A stretch of DNA of 64,000 nucleotides from Annona cherimola (lineage: Eukaryota; Streptophyta; Magnoliopsida; Magnoliales; Annonaceae). The stretch is from positions 54,298,012 through 54,362,011 of the forward strand of contig CM059971.1 in the NCBI GenBank assembly GCA_030490835.1. The letters are read 5' to 3'. This document shows, piece after piece, positions 34,703 through 45,480 of the stretch. Under the pieces are notes generated by a model. It saw nothing but the letters and a program-made list of their open reading frames with translations. It did not search any database and was not told the DNA's origin. Every line of letters begins with the position of its first letter. Position 1 is the first letter of the stretch. A program made the position numbers and the translations under genes.

Positions 34703-36634
34703 TTATTTGATATACTTAGACTGGTTAATGAAAATTCCTTCATTTAATTGCTTGATTTGCAGTCCAAGAAAGAAATTTAGCTCTCCCATCATGCTCATCT
34801 CAAATTCTTTCTGCATAAGCTCAGAAAATTCTTGGCAAAGAGTTTCATTAGTAGCACCAAAAATGATATCATCAACATAAATTTGAATGATCAAAATATC
34901 CTTTTCTTTATATTTGATAAACAAAGTGGTGTCTACCTTTCCTTTTTGAAAATCATGATCAATCAAAAATTTGCTTAGTCTATCATACCAAGCTCTTGGA
35001 GCTTGTTTTAATCCATATAGTGCTTTGGTCAACTTATATACAAATTTAGATTGATCTTTTTCCTCAAATCTAGGTGGTTGTTCTACATACACCTCTTCAT
35101 TTATATAGTCATTCAGGAATGCACTTTTAACATCCATTTGAAACAATTTAAAGTTCATGTGAGATGCAAAAGCTAGTAAGATACGAATTGCTTCCAATCT
35201 AGCAACTGGAGCATAGGATTCTTCAAAATCTATTCCTTCTTCTTGTGAGTATCCTTTTGCCACAAGTCTAGCTTTATTTCCCACTACTAGTCCACTTTCA
35301 TCTAATTTGTTCCTAAAGACCCACTTGGTGCCAATAATAGTACAATCATTTAGTCTAGGAACAAGGTGCCAAACTTTATTTCTTTCAAATTGATTTAGCT
35401 CTTCTTGCATTGCTATAATCCAGTTTTCATCATCAAGAGCTTGTTCAATATTAGAAGGTTCAATCTTGGATACAAAAGCATATTGTCCACACACATTTTG
35501 CTTTGACCTTCTAGTTTTTACACCTTCATACACATTTCCTATAACTTGCTCAATTGGATGTGCATGATTGAATTTTAAATCAGTTGGAGGTTTATAGGAA
35601 TTGTTACCTTCACTTACCCTTTCCTCCATGGATTCTTCTTGCTTTTCCATATGCAATTTTTCAAGATTTCTTGTTATGTCATCTGCATCACTTAGATCAT
35701 CTTTTCTTTTGAAGCATGTATTAGTTTCATAAAAAATAACATGTATGGATTCTTCTACAACTTGGTTTCGTTTATTGAAAACTCTATATGCTTTGCTATT
35801 TGATGAATAACCAAGGAATATTGCTTCATCACTTTTAGCATCAAGTTTTCCCAAGTTGGTTTTTCCATTGTTCAGAACATAACATGTGCATCCAAAGGCA
35901 TGAAAATAAGAGATATTTGGTTTTCTTCCCTTCCATAGCTCATATGGGGTCTTTTTCAAGATAGCTCTAATGGTAACTCGATTTAAAACATGACAAGCTG
36001 TGCTCACAGCTTCACCCCAAAACTTCTTGGATAATTTGCTCTCATTTAGCATTGTTCTAGCCATCTCTTGTATAGTTCTGTTTTTCCTTTCAACTACTCC
36101 ATTTTGTTGTGGAGTCCTTGGTGCAGAAAATGTGTGATGAATTCCTTTTTCATTACATAATTCTATGAATCGTTTGTTCTCAAATTCACCACCATGATCA
36201 CTTCTTATAGTCATAATCGTACTTTGTTTTTCATTTTGCACCAAATTGACAAAAGTTGAGAACATAGAGAAAGCTTCATCTTTGCTAGCTAAGAGAATTA
36301 TCCATGTAAATCTAGAAAAATCATCAACAATAACAAATACATATTTCTTTCCACCAATGGTTAAAATGTCGGATGGTCCATATAGATCCATGTGTAGCAA
36401 TTCAAGTGGCCTTGTGGTGGAAATCTCCTTTTTGGTAGAAAAAGACATCTTTGGTTGTTTAGATAATTGACATGCCTTACATAATTTATTTTTGTCATAT
36501 TTCAACTTAGGCAAGCCTTCTACCAAACTCTTTTTCCATAGGGTCTTTATGTTTCTCATGTTTATATGTCCAAGCCTTTTATGCCAAACCCATGGATCAT
36601 TATCAATGGTCATTAGACATTGACCATTAGACAT
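34703..36634 (-). pseudogene. pol: Copia-1 integrase and reverse transcriptase
   Basis: In order: zinc-binding [11 protein letters not shown] and CKACQLSKQ, integrase core with [17 protein letters not shown] and [13 protein letters not shown], a linker with [14 protein letters not shown], then reverse transcriptase with [53 protein letters not shown] and the catalytic YVDDIIFG. The sequence type is SIRE/Maximus. The true polyprotein frame is broken at 36611-36638 by a 14-bp tandem duplication and at 34703 by a nonsense change; the rest is open. It would copy RNA to DNA and integrate it. Confidence 0.95.
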
Positions 36635-36638
36635 TGAC
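36611..36638 (-). repeat. 14-bp tandem duplication breaking Copia-1 pol
   Basis: CATTAGACATTGAC occurs twice in a row (36611-36624, 36625-36638). Copia-2 has one copy at the same place (about 63380). Fourteen bases shift the frame between protease and integrase. Confidence 0.93.
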
Positions 36639-37023
36639 CATTTAGTTCATCAAGTGAAACCAAATATACATTTCCATGTCTTTTTCCACTAAACATGATA
36701 TGTTCTCCATCAAATACATTACATATAGATGATTCAAACACAACTTTGTATCCTTTATCACATAATTGGCTAATGCTCATTAAATTGTGTTTGAGTCCTT
36801 CAACAAACAAAACATCCTCCATGCATGCATTTGAAATACTATAAATGTTTCCTTTACCTTTTATTTTACCTTTCTCATTATTACCAAAGGCAACCGTTCC
36901 ATCGTTGCAAGGCTTAAGCTTGTGAAATAGACTTCTTTCACCGGTCATGTGCCTTGAACAACCGCTGTCTATGAACCATATGTTGTTTGCCTTTGCCTTG
37001 TAACAAATCTGAAAAACAAACAA
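36613..37023 (-). pseudogene. pol: Copia-1 protease and gag-pre-integrase region
   Basis: Has NNIWFIDSGCSRHMTG, the copia protease active site (Asp codon at 36967-36969), followed by the gag-pre-integrase region with [38 protein letters not shown] and [13 protein letters not shown]. The frame is +1 relative to gag; both frames overlap before 37031. It ends in the 14-bp duplication. The protease would mature the polyprotein. Confidence 0.93.
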
Positions 37024-37030
37024 GTAATTC

Positions 37031-38884
37031 TTATTTCTTTGGTACCCATTTTATGGGTCCATTTGGGTTAGTGAAATGATTCAACCTTTGTAGTTCTACC
37101 TTAGAAAGCCCAAATTTTGTGTTCCTTGGAACCCAAACTAGTTTTGCACCATGGTCAAATAATTTCTTAAAGTTACACTTATAAACTTTATGACCCATTT
37201 TGTTGCAAAAATTGCAAGCCATTGGTAATCTAGGAGTAGGCCTCCAAGTATATTTTGGTTCAAATGTTGGCCTTCTAGTCCACATAACATTTTTCCTTTG
37301 TGGCTTGTATATAGGTGCAGTTTTGGTTTGATATTTTCCAAGTTTTGGCACATTAGATTTGCCACTTTCTTTTTGCTCAAAAGTATAATATCCAAGGCCT
37401 CTTTTATCCGTTTGAGCAGTCATATTTAGAAACATCTTTACACTTTCTCCTGGATTAGAGAACTTTGCTAATGATTCATTTAATGATTTGTTCTCATTTC
37501 TCAATTTTTCTGCCTCTTTCAATAGTGATTCATTTTCTTCTTTCAGTTTTGCTGATTTTTCAGCTAGTTTTCCATTTTCAACAATAACAAAGTTGCACTG
37601 TTGTCTCTTCAATGACAACTTGTTTCCTAACCTTTTAATTTCCTCATATAATGAATCATAGACAATTTGTAGTTCTTCTAATTCAGCACATTTGAGGCAA
37701 TCATGAAAAGAAGAATAACTTGATTGAGAATAGCAAGGTTTGGAAGTTACCTCTTCATTACTTGTGCATTTTATTGAGGTAGATTGTTCTTCCAAAACTT
37801 CAGTTGTGTTTAAGCATAGCAAGTCCTCTTCTTGCTCGATTCGTGCCATGCAGCATATTCTTGCACAGTTGGCTGCATCATTGTCGTCGGTTGAAGAGCT
37901 GCATGTTGATGAAGTTTCCTCGTTGACGAACATGCCTCTTCCTCTTGGCCTTTGGTATTTTCTGCTTTCATGACTCTCCTTTGGCCTTTCTTCCGGTGTA
38001 GGACATTGAGCTTGCATATGTCCTACGCCCCCGCATCTGTAGCATTTTGTAACCTCCTTCTTCTTCTCTCTTTGTGGTCTTTCTTTGAAGTCTTTGAGGT
38101 TCTTTTCTTTTCTCACAAATTTTTGAAACTTGCGAGTAAGAAGTGCGATATCTTCATCACCATTATTAGATGAGGAGGTAGACTCTTCTGAGTTGCGTGC
38201 CGCTTTTAATGCAATGATTTTCTTGCCTTTATGATTCTCTTCGTTTCTTCTCTTAATTAGCTCATGTGACATTAATGAGCTAATTAGATCTTCTAGCTTT
38301 AGGGTGTTGAGGTCTTTGGCTTCTTCAATAGCTGTAATCTTTGGAGTCCATGAATCCGGTAGAGCTCTTAATATCTTCATAACCTGCTCGGATTCAGAAA
38401 TAGCTTTTCCAAGACCTTTCAAAGCATTAGTAATCTTAGAAAATCTAGCAAACATTTCAGAAATGTTTTCTGTTTCTAACATTCTAAAGCTTTCCAACTC
38501 TCCTATCAAAATATTTCTCCTAGTCCCTTGGACTTGGGAGGTTCCTTCATAAATAGATGTTGGAGTATCCCATATTTCTTTAGCAGTTATCCAAGAAGAT
38601 ACTCTATCATACTCGGAAGCTGTAAGAGCACAAAATAGTGAGTTCATTGCCTTAGCATTGCTCTTTACAGTTCTTACTTCCTCTTCGGTCCACTTGGAAG
38701 CTCTTTCATCTATAGACAAGATTACACCGTCTTGGATTGCAATCCAAGAGTCTATATCGGTAGCCATAATGAGTTGCTTCATACGAAGCTTCCAAAAGCC
38801 GAAATTGTTCCCATCAAACAATGGTGGCCTTGTAAAGGATTGGCCCTCAGCAAATGCAGGAACGGAAGTAGATTGGGATGCCAT
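37031..38884 (-). CDS. gag: Copia-1 gag, apparently intact
   Basis: 617 codons from ATG 38884 (MASQSTSVPAFAEGQ) to TAA at 37031; an in-frame ATG further upstream (38932) overlaps the primer site and is unlikely to be used. The N-terminal gag has FGFWKLRMKQLIMATDIDSW and KEIWDTPTSIYEGTSQVQG. Zinc knuckle 1 is CYRCGGVGHMQAQC. A long coiled coil follows (KLKEENESLLKEAEKLRNEN). Zinc knuckle 2 is CNFCNKMGHKVYKC, near the end. The length and coiled coil fit SIRE-type gag. No internal stop was found. It could in principle still make particle protein although pol is dead. Confidence 0.93.
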   Translation of the reverse strand: MASQSTSVPAFAEGQSFTRPPLFDGNNFGFWKLRMKQLIMATDIDSWIAIQDGVILSIDERASKWTEEEVRTVKSNAKAMNSLFCALTASEYDRVSSWITAKEIWDTPTSIYEGTSQVQGTRRNILIGELESFRMLETENISEMFARFSKITNALKGLGKAISESEQVMKILRALPDSWTPKITAIEEAKDLNTLKLEDLISSLMSHELIKRRNEENHKGKKIIALKAARNSEESTSSSNNGDEDIALLTRKFQKFVRKEKNLKDFKERPQREKKKEVTKCYRCGGVGHMQAQCPTPEERPKESHESRKYQRPRGRGMFVNEETSSTCSSSTDDNDAANCARICCMARIEQEEDLLCLNTTEVLEEQSTSIKCTSNEEVTSKPCYSQSSYSSFHDCLKCAELEELQIVYDSLYEEIKRLGNKLSLKRQQCNFVIVENGKLAEKSAKLKEENESLLKEAEKLRNENKSLNESLAKFSNPGESVKMFLNMTAQTDKRGLGYYTFEQKESGKSNVPKLGKYQTKTAPIYKPQRKNVMWTRRPTFEPKYTWRPTPRLPMACNFCNKMGHKVYKCNFKKLFDHGAKLVWVPRNTKFGLSKVELQRLNHFTNPNGPIKWVPKK

Positions 38885-38919
38885 GATAATAGATCTCTTT
38901 GGTAAAAACTCAAAGACCT

Positions 38920-38931
38920 GCTCTGATACCA
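38920..38931 (-). other. Copia-1 primer-binding site, initiator tRNA-Met
   Basis: Sense TGGTATCAGAGC, a perfect match to the initiator tRNA-Met primer site, two bases inside the 5' LTR end. Confidence 0.9.
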
Positions 38932-38933
38932 CT

Positions 38934-40514
38934 TGTTGGGTCCCGAATTGATGGCAAAACCCAAGAGGGGAGGGGTGAATTGGGTATTTAAAAATTTATA
39001 ACTTAAACAGAAACTTAACCCCGGATTAATCCAGTCCCCTTAATGAAGAAACGAAATGGAAAGCTATATAATGTAGAGAGTAAATAAATAAATCAAACAC
39101 ACAAGATTTTTATAGTGGTTCGGGCAACCTCCCTACTCCACTCTTCCAAGCTCACACACCTTGTGACTTGGGTTCCACTATTGTATTCCTCAAATACAAT
39201 AAGAGCCACGGCTCTCTTCTAGATTCCAGCTCTAGGGGGCATATAACACACTGCTCAAGTAGGTGATGAGTCTCACTCCAATCACACACTACTTAGCATA
39301 CACTTGATCCTAGTTCCTCAAACTAGATCAAGTTCAATCACAAATAAATGAAACAACAAAGAAATCTACACTTTACAGATGTGTAGCAACAGTTAGGCAC
39401 AGAGAAGAACTTGAAGAATAAGCTTTGAAGATTCAGACGACGAGCTTTTTGCAGTTTGAAGCAGAGTTCTTCTTCTTTGAGTGGCTTGATCTCTTTAGAG
39501 CTCTTGAATGTAGTAGTTAAGCACACTTAATGATTCTCAGCTACTTCCCTCGTCCACCATGAATGCTATTTATAATTTTGGAGGGAATCCGAACGTTAGG
39601 GGGTAGGTGGCGCGCATTTAATGCGCCAACGTTCGAATAAATTCTGACCGTTGCGACCCAAGTCGTATGTGGAGTCGACTTGGCCTGCGACTTGGCTTCC
39701 AATTCGCACCTGGAGTCGACCTCGTGTGCGACTCCAGTTCTTCAGATTTCCAAGTCCGAGTCTGGGTCATCTTGGCCTTCAGTCCTCAACTCAAGTCGAT
39801 CCTGGAGTCGACTTGGGTTGCGACTTGGCGTGGTCTTTTGCAAGAACACCTTGATCTTCTTGAACTGGCTTGAACTTTGTAAAATTGATCTTCATGACTT
39901 GGGTATTGCTTCATTTGGAATAAGCTTGAAGGTTAGCTTTGGACTTGATAGACTTGATTTGAACTTTGAATATGAATCTTAGCTTTTGATCTTCAAGAAA
40001 CTTCAGTTGCTTTTTGAGAATGAACTTTGCATCTTATTTGGATTTGATAAAGTCCAAATGGATCCTTGGAATAAGCTTGAAACTTCAATCTTCAAGTCTG
40101 AACTCCTCAAGTCGAAGTTGGAGTCGACCTCGTCTGCGACTTCGCCCAAGTCGCACCTGGAGTCGACTTCGACTGCGACTTCGTCATGTCCATTTCCACT
40201 TTTTCAACTCTGGATGCTTGAAGTCGATGCTGGAGTCGACTTCGTCTGCGACTTGGTTTCCTAAGTCGCACCTGGAGTCGACTTGGCCTGCGACTTTACT
40301 TGCTCTTCTCCCATTCTCAACTCTGGACGGTTTTGGCTCTTTGAAGTCGATCTTTGAGTCGACTTGGGGTACGACTTACCCTTCCATGTTTTATGTTCTT
40401 CAAATGTATATTCCTTAAACATATCCACAAACATATTAGTAGCCAAGACATACTCAAATTGATTTGTTAATCATCAAAACATAGATTTAACTTGTTTTTC
40501 ACATATTTCCAACA
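38934..40514 (-). repeat. Copia-1 5' LTR
   Basis: 1581 bp, sense TGTTGG at 40514 to CCCAACA at 38934. It has the same layout as the 3' LTR: palindrome array 39655-40380, TATA 39566-39575, one hairpin unit near 39205-39245. It has a single copy of the 34-bp segment that is doubled in the 3' LTR. Confidence 0.95.
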
Positions 40515-40519
40515 GTTCA

Positions 40520-41092
40520 GTACCCTTAACAAGGCACAATAAAAAGGGGGTGATTGACCTAAGTTGAGTAACCGAGACTTGGCATCCACAAATGGCAAAG
40601 TTCCCGTAAAAAAGTAAAGGAAAATCACAGTAAAAATGCTTTAAAATGAAAATTCTCCCTAGATACCCTCAAATATGGTGAGGGGAGCCAAAAAAGAAGA
40701 AATAAAAAGAAAACGGATCTCCAGATACCCTGAAATATGGTGAGGAGAATTTTCTATGACTAGTTAGTTCAGCTTAAACCTTGGTTTGCCTGCTTTCATT
40801 GATTTTCTAACAAATTTTCTGATCAAGTAGAAGATTAACATGTTGAATTAAGATCATATACTAGGAAATTTTGTCACCAACATGTAATTTGGTTTAAGAA
40901 TAAAAATGCATGGCTTGTTTTGTGTAATGAATGATTTCTCAAGCTTAAATTATTCTTTACCTTGTTGAGTAGAAAAATGGATTGATCAAAGCATCACAGG
41001 AAGTAAGTTGAATTGACAGGATTCATTCATTCATTCATTCATTGTGTTTGCATGTGTTGCTCGAGTACTAGCAACATTTAAGTTTGGGGGTG
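40520..41092 (+). other. Athila 3' internal non-coding region, right part, with polypurine tract
   Basis: No gene. It has two copies of AGATACCCTSAAATATGGTGAGG (near 40662 and 40724), an (ATTC)6 microsatellite at 41021-41043, GCAACATTTAAGTTTGGGGG, and the polypurine tract AGTTTGGGGGTG at 41081-41092 abutting the 3' LTR. Confidence 0.7.
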
Positions 41093-42770
41093 TGATAACT
41101 CATAAAAATGCGAGTTATCATGGCCCATTTCAGATTGTATTTGCATGTTAGTTCGAGAGATTAGGCTTAGTTTGCATCCATTTAGCTTAATTTTCACTCA
41201 CTCTGCATTTTAGAAGCATTATTTAGTTTTTATGCATTTTTAGCATAAATTAGGCATATTTAGTTCATTTATTTAGTTTATTCATTTTTCGCAGGAAGGA
41301 CGGGCCATATAAGGGCATGCAGGCAAGTGAAATGCAAAACAAAACCAAGTCCAGGAGCAGTGGGATGGCGCCCAGGCGCCACCCTATGTACCATATTCAG
41401 GATCTCCAACACTTCACACAGCCAATTTCTTCCAGAGAGTTGGCACCTAGGCGCCACCTTACCAACAGGCAGACTAGTCCAGAAGGGTTGTGAAGTCACA
41501 CGGGGGAATTGCTTCCAGGGAGTTTGTGCCTAGGCGCTGGGCATGATCACACAGGTGTTCGAGGAAAGGTTCCAAGTCATGAAGCATCCAGAGAGTTAGC
41601 ACCTAGGTGCCAGCTAGGGGCGCCTTGGCGCCAAGGCATGAATTCATAGGGTTTCTAGAAAAGTTCCTAATGACCCAGCACATAGAGAGTTGGCGCCTAG
41701 GCGCCATCTGCCTAGGCGCCAATATGCATCCGTATGCGCGGATTTCAGTGTGTGGGCTGCACAATTCAACTCTATAAATAGATCCTAGGGGTTTGCGCAT
41801 GAAAGAGGACGACCGAGAGAGAGCTTGGAACGGGATTACATAGCTAGAGGAAGACGAAAACGCGGTCAAAGCACGGATAGAAGTGAGGATTCGACTCCGT
41901 TGGTGGAAATTGCCGGAAAACCTGTTTTCTCTTTATCTTTCTATTTTTCTTTCTCTGCTTTTCTGGATACAACAATAATGGATTTAAAGGATTTTGATGA
42001 TCATGTCTTTGAACTAAACGTCCTTTAGATGGATAGTTATGATGAATTGAGCTCTAAACTATATTATCTTAGTTCTTCAAATTTCAGGAATGAATATTTA
42101 ATATTTTTTATATGGTTGTGTATGTGATTTACTCTTGCATGTGTAGTTTTAATGCTTTTTACAAGATTAGCTACCTTGTAAGATGATTTAATTGCTTGAT
42201 TTATCCTTGGAAAAGGAAAATCTCTGCTAGATCCATGTGTAGGGCATAAGTTTCTTCTTTGGAAGGGGGAGTTGTTTAACGGATAGGAATATATTGTTAA
42301 ACCCTGTGTAGTCAATGTACAGGTTATGAATTTATCAATTTTACTTTATTTAATGGCATGAGAATATAGCAATTGAATAGGGTGTAATTAGTTCTATATA
42401 ATGTTGGAAGACATATATAAATATTATTGAACTTGAACTAGTAAATCCATGTACAAAAAAGGAACCAATGCGATATAGTTTAGATTCAAGGATACCGAGC
42501 TATCCATCTGCCATCCCTAGTTATTAAACTCGTTTCTAGTATTCCAGTGATTCCGTGAACTCTACTCTGATTTCTTGTTACATTTGTTAGCTTTAGTTCT
42601 AAATTCAAACTCAGAATTCTCTACCCATCGAAAGCAGTTAAACTGATTAATAATTCCGGTTAAACTGATTCCTCTTGAGAACAATACTCTACTCACTCTT
42701 TATTACTTAATTTGGCACGTATACTTGCGTAAAAAGTGATCATTTTTATAGACATATACGCAGCTCGTCA
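41093..42770 (+). repeat. Athila-like 3' LTR
   Basis: 1678 bp, TGATAACTC to GCTCGTCA, pairing with 5195-6902. Palindromes GGCGCCTAGGCGCC lie at 41385-41725. A few small deletions compared with the 5' LTR explain the length difference. No gene was seen in it. Confidence 0.88.
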
Positions 42771-42775
42771 GGAAC

Positions 42776-43603
42776 CAACTCAACCCTCAAGAAGCCAAAA
42801 TTTTATGAAAACTGGCCAACTGGGTCAAAGTCAGTCTTTCAAGACTATTTTTGGAGCCCCTGAAACTGAAAAAGGAGAACCCAAGGGGTGTATTACCGTA
42901 TGACACTTGGATCACAACAATTTTGGCACATTATCATGTTGATTTGGATGGAGAGCCCTATGAGGTGCTAAAACCCACCAATGTCATCAATTGTGCCTTG
43001 TTGACCCGCATGAAGATCGACCTAGAGGCATTTCGAGCCAATCGATTATTGGAACGAATGGGAAATGAGTTTCAAGATTCTCTCACTCAACAAGAAGCAG
43101 AGGAAGCTCACAATGAGGGGGAGGATTTGCCCCATCATGATCCAAATCCATCTCCAGCTCCCGCTTTGCCTACATTCCACAGATCTTGCTCGCCTCACGG
43201 GTCATGAGCAACCGATCATTTTTCCCATTCCCCAGATCAACCATCCACCTCTAAGGCCATTCTTGAATACTTACAAGCCATGGAGAGCCGCATTTTCCAG
43301 GAATTAGGAGTCATCAACATTTCCTTAATGGAAATGCATGGTCGGCAAGACAAGTTAGATCAAGAATTGACTATCGTTAAATATCAACTTGCCTCGAGTA
43401 GTCGTTGTGGCCGACCCATTCCTATTCTACCCAATTTTGATCCCCATTTGGGCGAATTAGTCAGAGATGAACCTACCATTCACGCTCCGTCGTCTCCATT
43501 TTCTTTGGCCTGTACCCGTCCCATTCCTCCATCTCACCCACTTTCTTACCCTATTTCCGCTTTTGCATTTCACAAATCTCGCCTCCTATACTTTCTTTTT
43601 TGA
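42776..43603 (+). pseudogene. Env-like ORF of SIRE-B, right part
   Basis: Continues the frame of 5066-5194. Readable words: GVLPYDTWITTILAHYHVDL, GEPYEVLKP, MKIDLEAFRANRLLERMG, then a proline-rich hinge (NPSPAPALP), then ILEYLQAMESRIFQELG with MEMHGRQDKLDQELT (likely helical) and a proline-rich end. I associate the LPYDTWITTIL..DLDGE block with the plant transposon protein / env-like family of SIRE elements. Stops near 42805 and 43205 are both TGA, explained by CGA-to-TGA. It lies between pol (not in the window) and the polypurine tract. Its function is unproven. Confidence 0.6.
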
Positions 43604-43919
43604 TGTTTGACAAAAAAGGGAAAAGAAAAAGGCAATAGGGGCATAGTTCATTTTAGTTTCTGGGTAGATTGTATACATTAAGTTGAAATTATATTCTGAA
43701 TCATTTTCTGTATAACCATGACTTAAAATGAATGAAATTTGTGTTGAAATGTTATGTGACCTGAATGAAATCTGCTATTTTTGTGAAATGTTGTGTAACT
43801 AATATTACTTGACAACAGAATCTAATGCAAAGTGAAAACTAACATGAAATACATCTTAAATGATAAAAATGAAAGGTTTACCTCAAATTGGTTTTGTTAA
43901 TCATCAAAAAGGGAGAGAT
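43604..43919 (+). other. SIRE-B 3' untranslated region and polypurine tract
   Basis: AT-rich stretch without a gene. It ends ATCATCAAAAAGGGAGAGAT, where the purine tract abuts the LTR start TGTTGTAAAC at 43920. Confidence 0.7.
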
Positions 43920-44828
43920 TGTTGTAAACATGTGGCAAATTAAGCACAATCGAAGTTTCGATAATTAACAACTCAATTTGAGAATTATTTATGCACTAAT
44001 GTGATTATTTAGTGATGACAAGGTTCACATATTCAAAGATCAAAAGTTTAGCAGGCCAAGTTGCATGCTAAGTTGACTTAGGCATCGACTTAGGTGAAGT
44101 TAATACCGAAGTCGACTTCAGCATCGACTTAAAAGACCAAAATTCGAACATTGGCGCATTAAATACTCGCCACCTACCTCCAAATGTTCAAATTTACTCT
44201 CCTCTATTTAAGACACTTCAAATGAACGAGGGAGACAAGAGATATAACATTGATTGAGCTCAACCTCCATATTCTCTAGCATTTATGTGATCAAAAAGAA
44301 AGTTTTTCAAGATGAACTATATGACAAGCTAGTAAGTGCTGAACTGTCCATCATCAACTTCTCTTACAAGTTTTTCTCTGTGCAAGAATCTTCCTACACA
44401 CCTATAAAGTGTAGTATCTTTCTCTATTTATTAATCATTTGTGTTCCACTTGGTCTAGTATTGGAGACTAAGACCAAGTGAAGGCAAAGTAGCATGTGAT
44501 TGGAGTGTAACTCGTCACCTACTTGTGCGAAATTTGTATAAGGCCCCATAGAGCTGAAATCTAGAAGAGAGCAAGGGCTCTATTGTACTGCTATCCTATT
44601 TAGTGGAACCCAAGACACTAAGGTGTCTTCTTGGAGGAGTGGAGTAGGGAGGGTTGTCCCGAACCCCACTATAATTTCTTGAGTTTATTGTTCATTGCTC
44701 ATATACTTCACATTTTTCATTCGAGGGGGCTAAAACTTTCAAGGAGATAAATTTTAATTTGTTAACGAATTTTCAAAACCTAATTCACCCCTCCCCTCTT
44801 AGGCTTTGTCATAAACTTGGGACCAACA
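43920..44828 (+). repeat. SIRE-B LTR, shared by two internal regions
   Basis: 909 bp, TGTTGTAAAC to GGACCAACA. It has degenerate AGTCGACT modules (44065-44135), TTGGCGCATTAAATACTCGCC (about 44152-44172), a weak TATA (TCTATTTAAG near 44200) and the hairpin unit with ATAGAGC/GCTCTAT (44548-44585). It is preceded by a polypurine tract and followed by a primer site and gag, so it served as 3' LTR for the left and 5' LTR for the right, as in a tandem element formed by unequal recombination. Confidence 0.78.
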
Positions 44829-44830
44829 AG

Positions 44831-44841
44831 TGGTATTAGAG
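44831..44841 (+). other. SIRE-B primer-binding site
   Basis: TGGTATTAGAG, two bases after the LTR, is an initiator tRNA-Met primer site with a C-to-T change. Confidence 0.8.
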
Positions 44842-44877
44842 TAGGTCTTTGAGTTTCTACCAAAGAGATCTTATTCA

Positions 44878-45480
44878 ATGGCATCCCAATCAACTTCCAC
44901 TCCTGCGTTTGCTGAAGGCCAGTCATTTACCACGCCACCACTATTTGATGGAAGTAACTTCGGTTATTAGAAGTTGAGAATGAAACAACTCATTATGGCT
45001 ATTGATATAGACTCTTGGATTGCTATTCAAGATGGAGTAACTCTACCAATTGGTGAAAGAGCGTCCGAATGGACTGAAGAAGAAGTCAGGACTGTAAAGA
45101 GCAATGCCAAGGCTATGAACTCTCTCTTTTGTGCTCTAACAGCTGCAGAATATGATAGGGTATCCTCTTGTCAAACAGCCAAAGAAATATGGGATACACT
45201 AACATCAATATACGAGGGAACTCAAGTCCAAGGGACGAGAAGAAATATATTGATTGGAGAACTAGAAAGCTTTAGAATGTTAGATACTGAAAATATATTT
45301 GAAATATTTGCAATCACTAATGCATTAAAAGGCCTTGGAAATGCAATCTCTTAATCTGAACAGGTCATGAAGATCTTAAGAGCTCTACCTGAGTCATGGG
45401 CCCCAAAGATCACAGCTATTGAAGAGGCAAAGGATCTGAATTCATTAAGGCTGGAAGATCTTATTAGTTCTCTTATGTCA
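44878..45480 (+). pseudogene. gag: SIRE-B gag stub
   Basis: From ATG 44878 (MASQSTSTPAFAEGQ), strongly similar to the Copia-1 gag N-terminus: MKQLIMAIDIDSWIAIQDG, AKEIWDTLTSIYEGTQVQG, LESFRMLDTENIFEI. In-frame stops at about 44968 (TGG-to-TAG) and 45353, and a small loss near 45305. It breaks off in the codons for LISSLMS at 45480, where LTR sequence follows. The zinc knuckles and all of pol are deleted. Confidence 0.88.

Larger units (their letters stand above)
32063..40514 (-). mobile_element. Copia-1, young full-length SIRE-like element
   Basis: 8452 bp, flanked by the perfect duplication GTTCA (32058-32062, 40515-40519). The LTRs are 1615 bp (32063-33677, the 3' LTR) and 1581 bp (38934-40514, the 5' LTR). 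They differ by one 34-bp tandem duplication and roughly ten substitutions by eye, under 1 percent. Minus orientation is fixed by primer site and polypurine tract. Gag, protease, integrase, reverse transcriptase and RNase H are all present in copia order (integrase before reverse transcriptase). Only about 250 bp separate pol from the polypurine tract, so there is no env-like ORF. Pol carries two disabling lesions. Confidence 0.96.
5195..42770 (+). mobile_element. Athila-like Ty3-gypsy element with nested insertions
   Basis: LTRs at 5195-6902 and 41093-42770 both start TGATAACTC and end CAGCTCGTCA. The flanks are GAAAC (5190-5194) and GGAAC (42771-42775), a 5-bp duplication with one change. 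The primer site matches tRNA-Asp. Without the four nested insertions the element is about 9.5 kb. It keeps gag, an aspartic protease and an env-like ORF. No reverse transcriptase, RNase H or integrase sequence was found between protease and the env-like region, so it looks non-autonomous. By-eye LTR divergence over the first 112 bp is about 9 percent, the oldest insertion here whose age can be judged. Confidence 0.85.
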
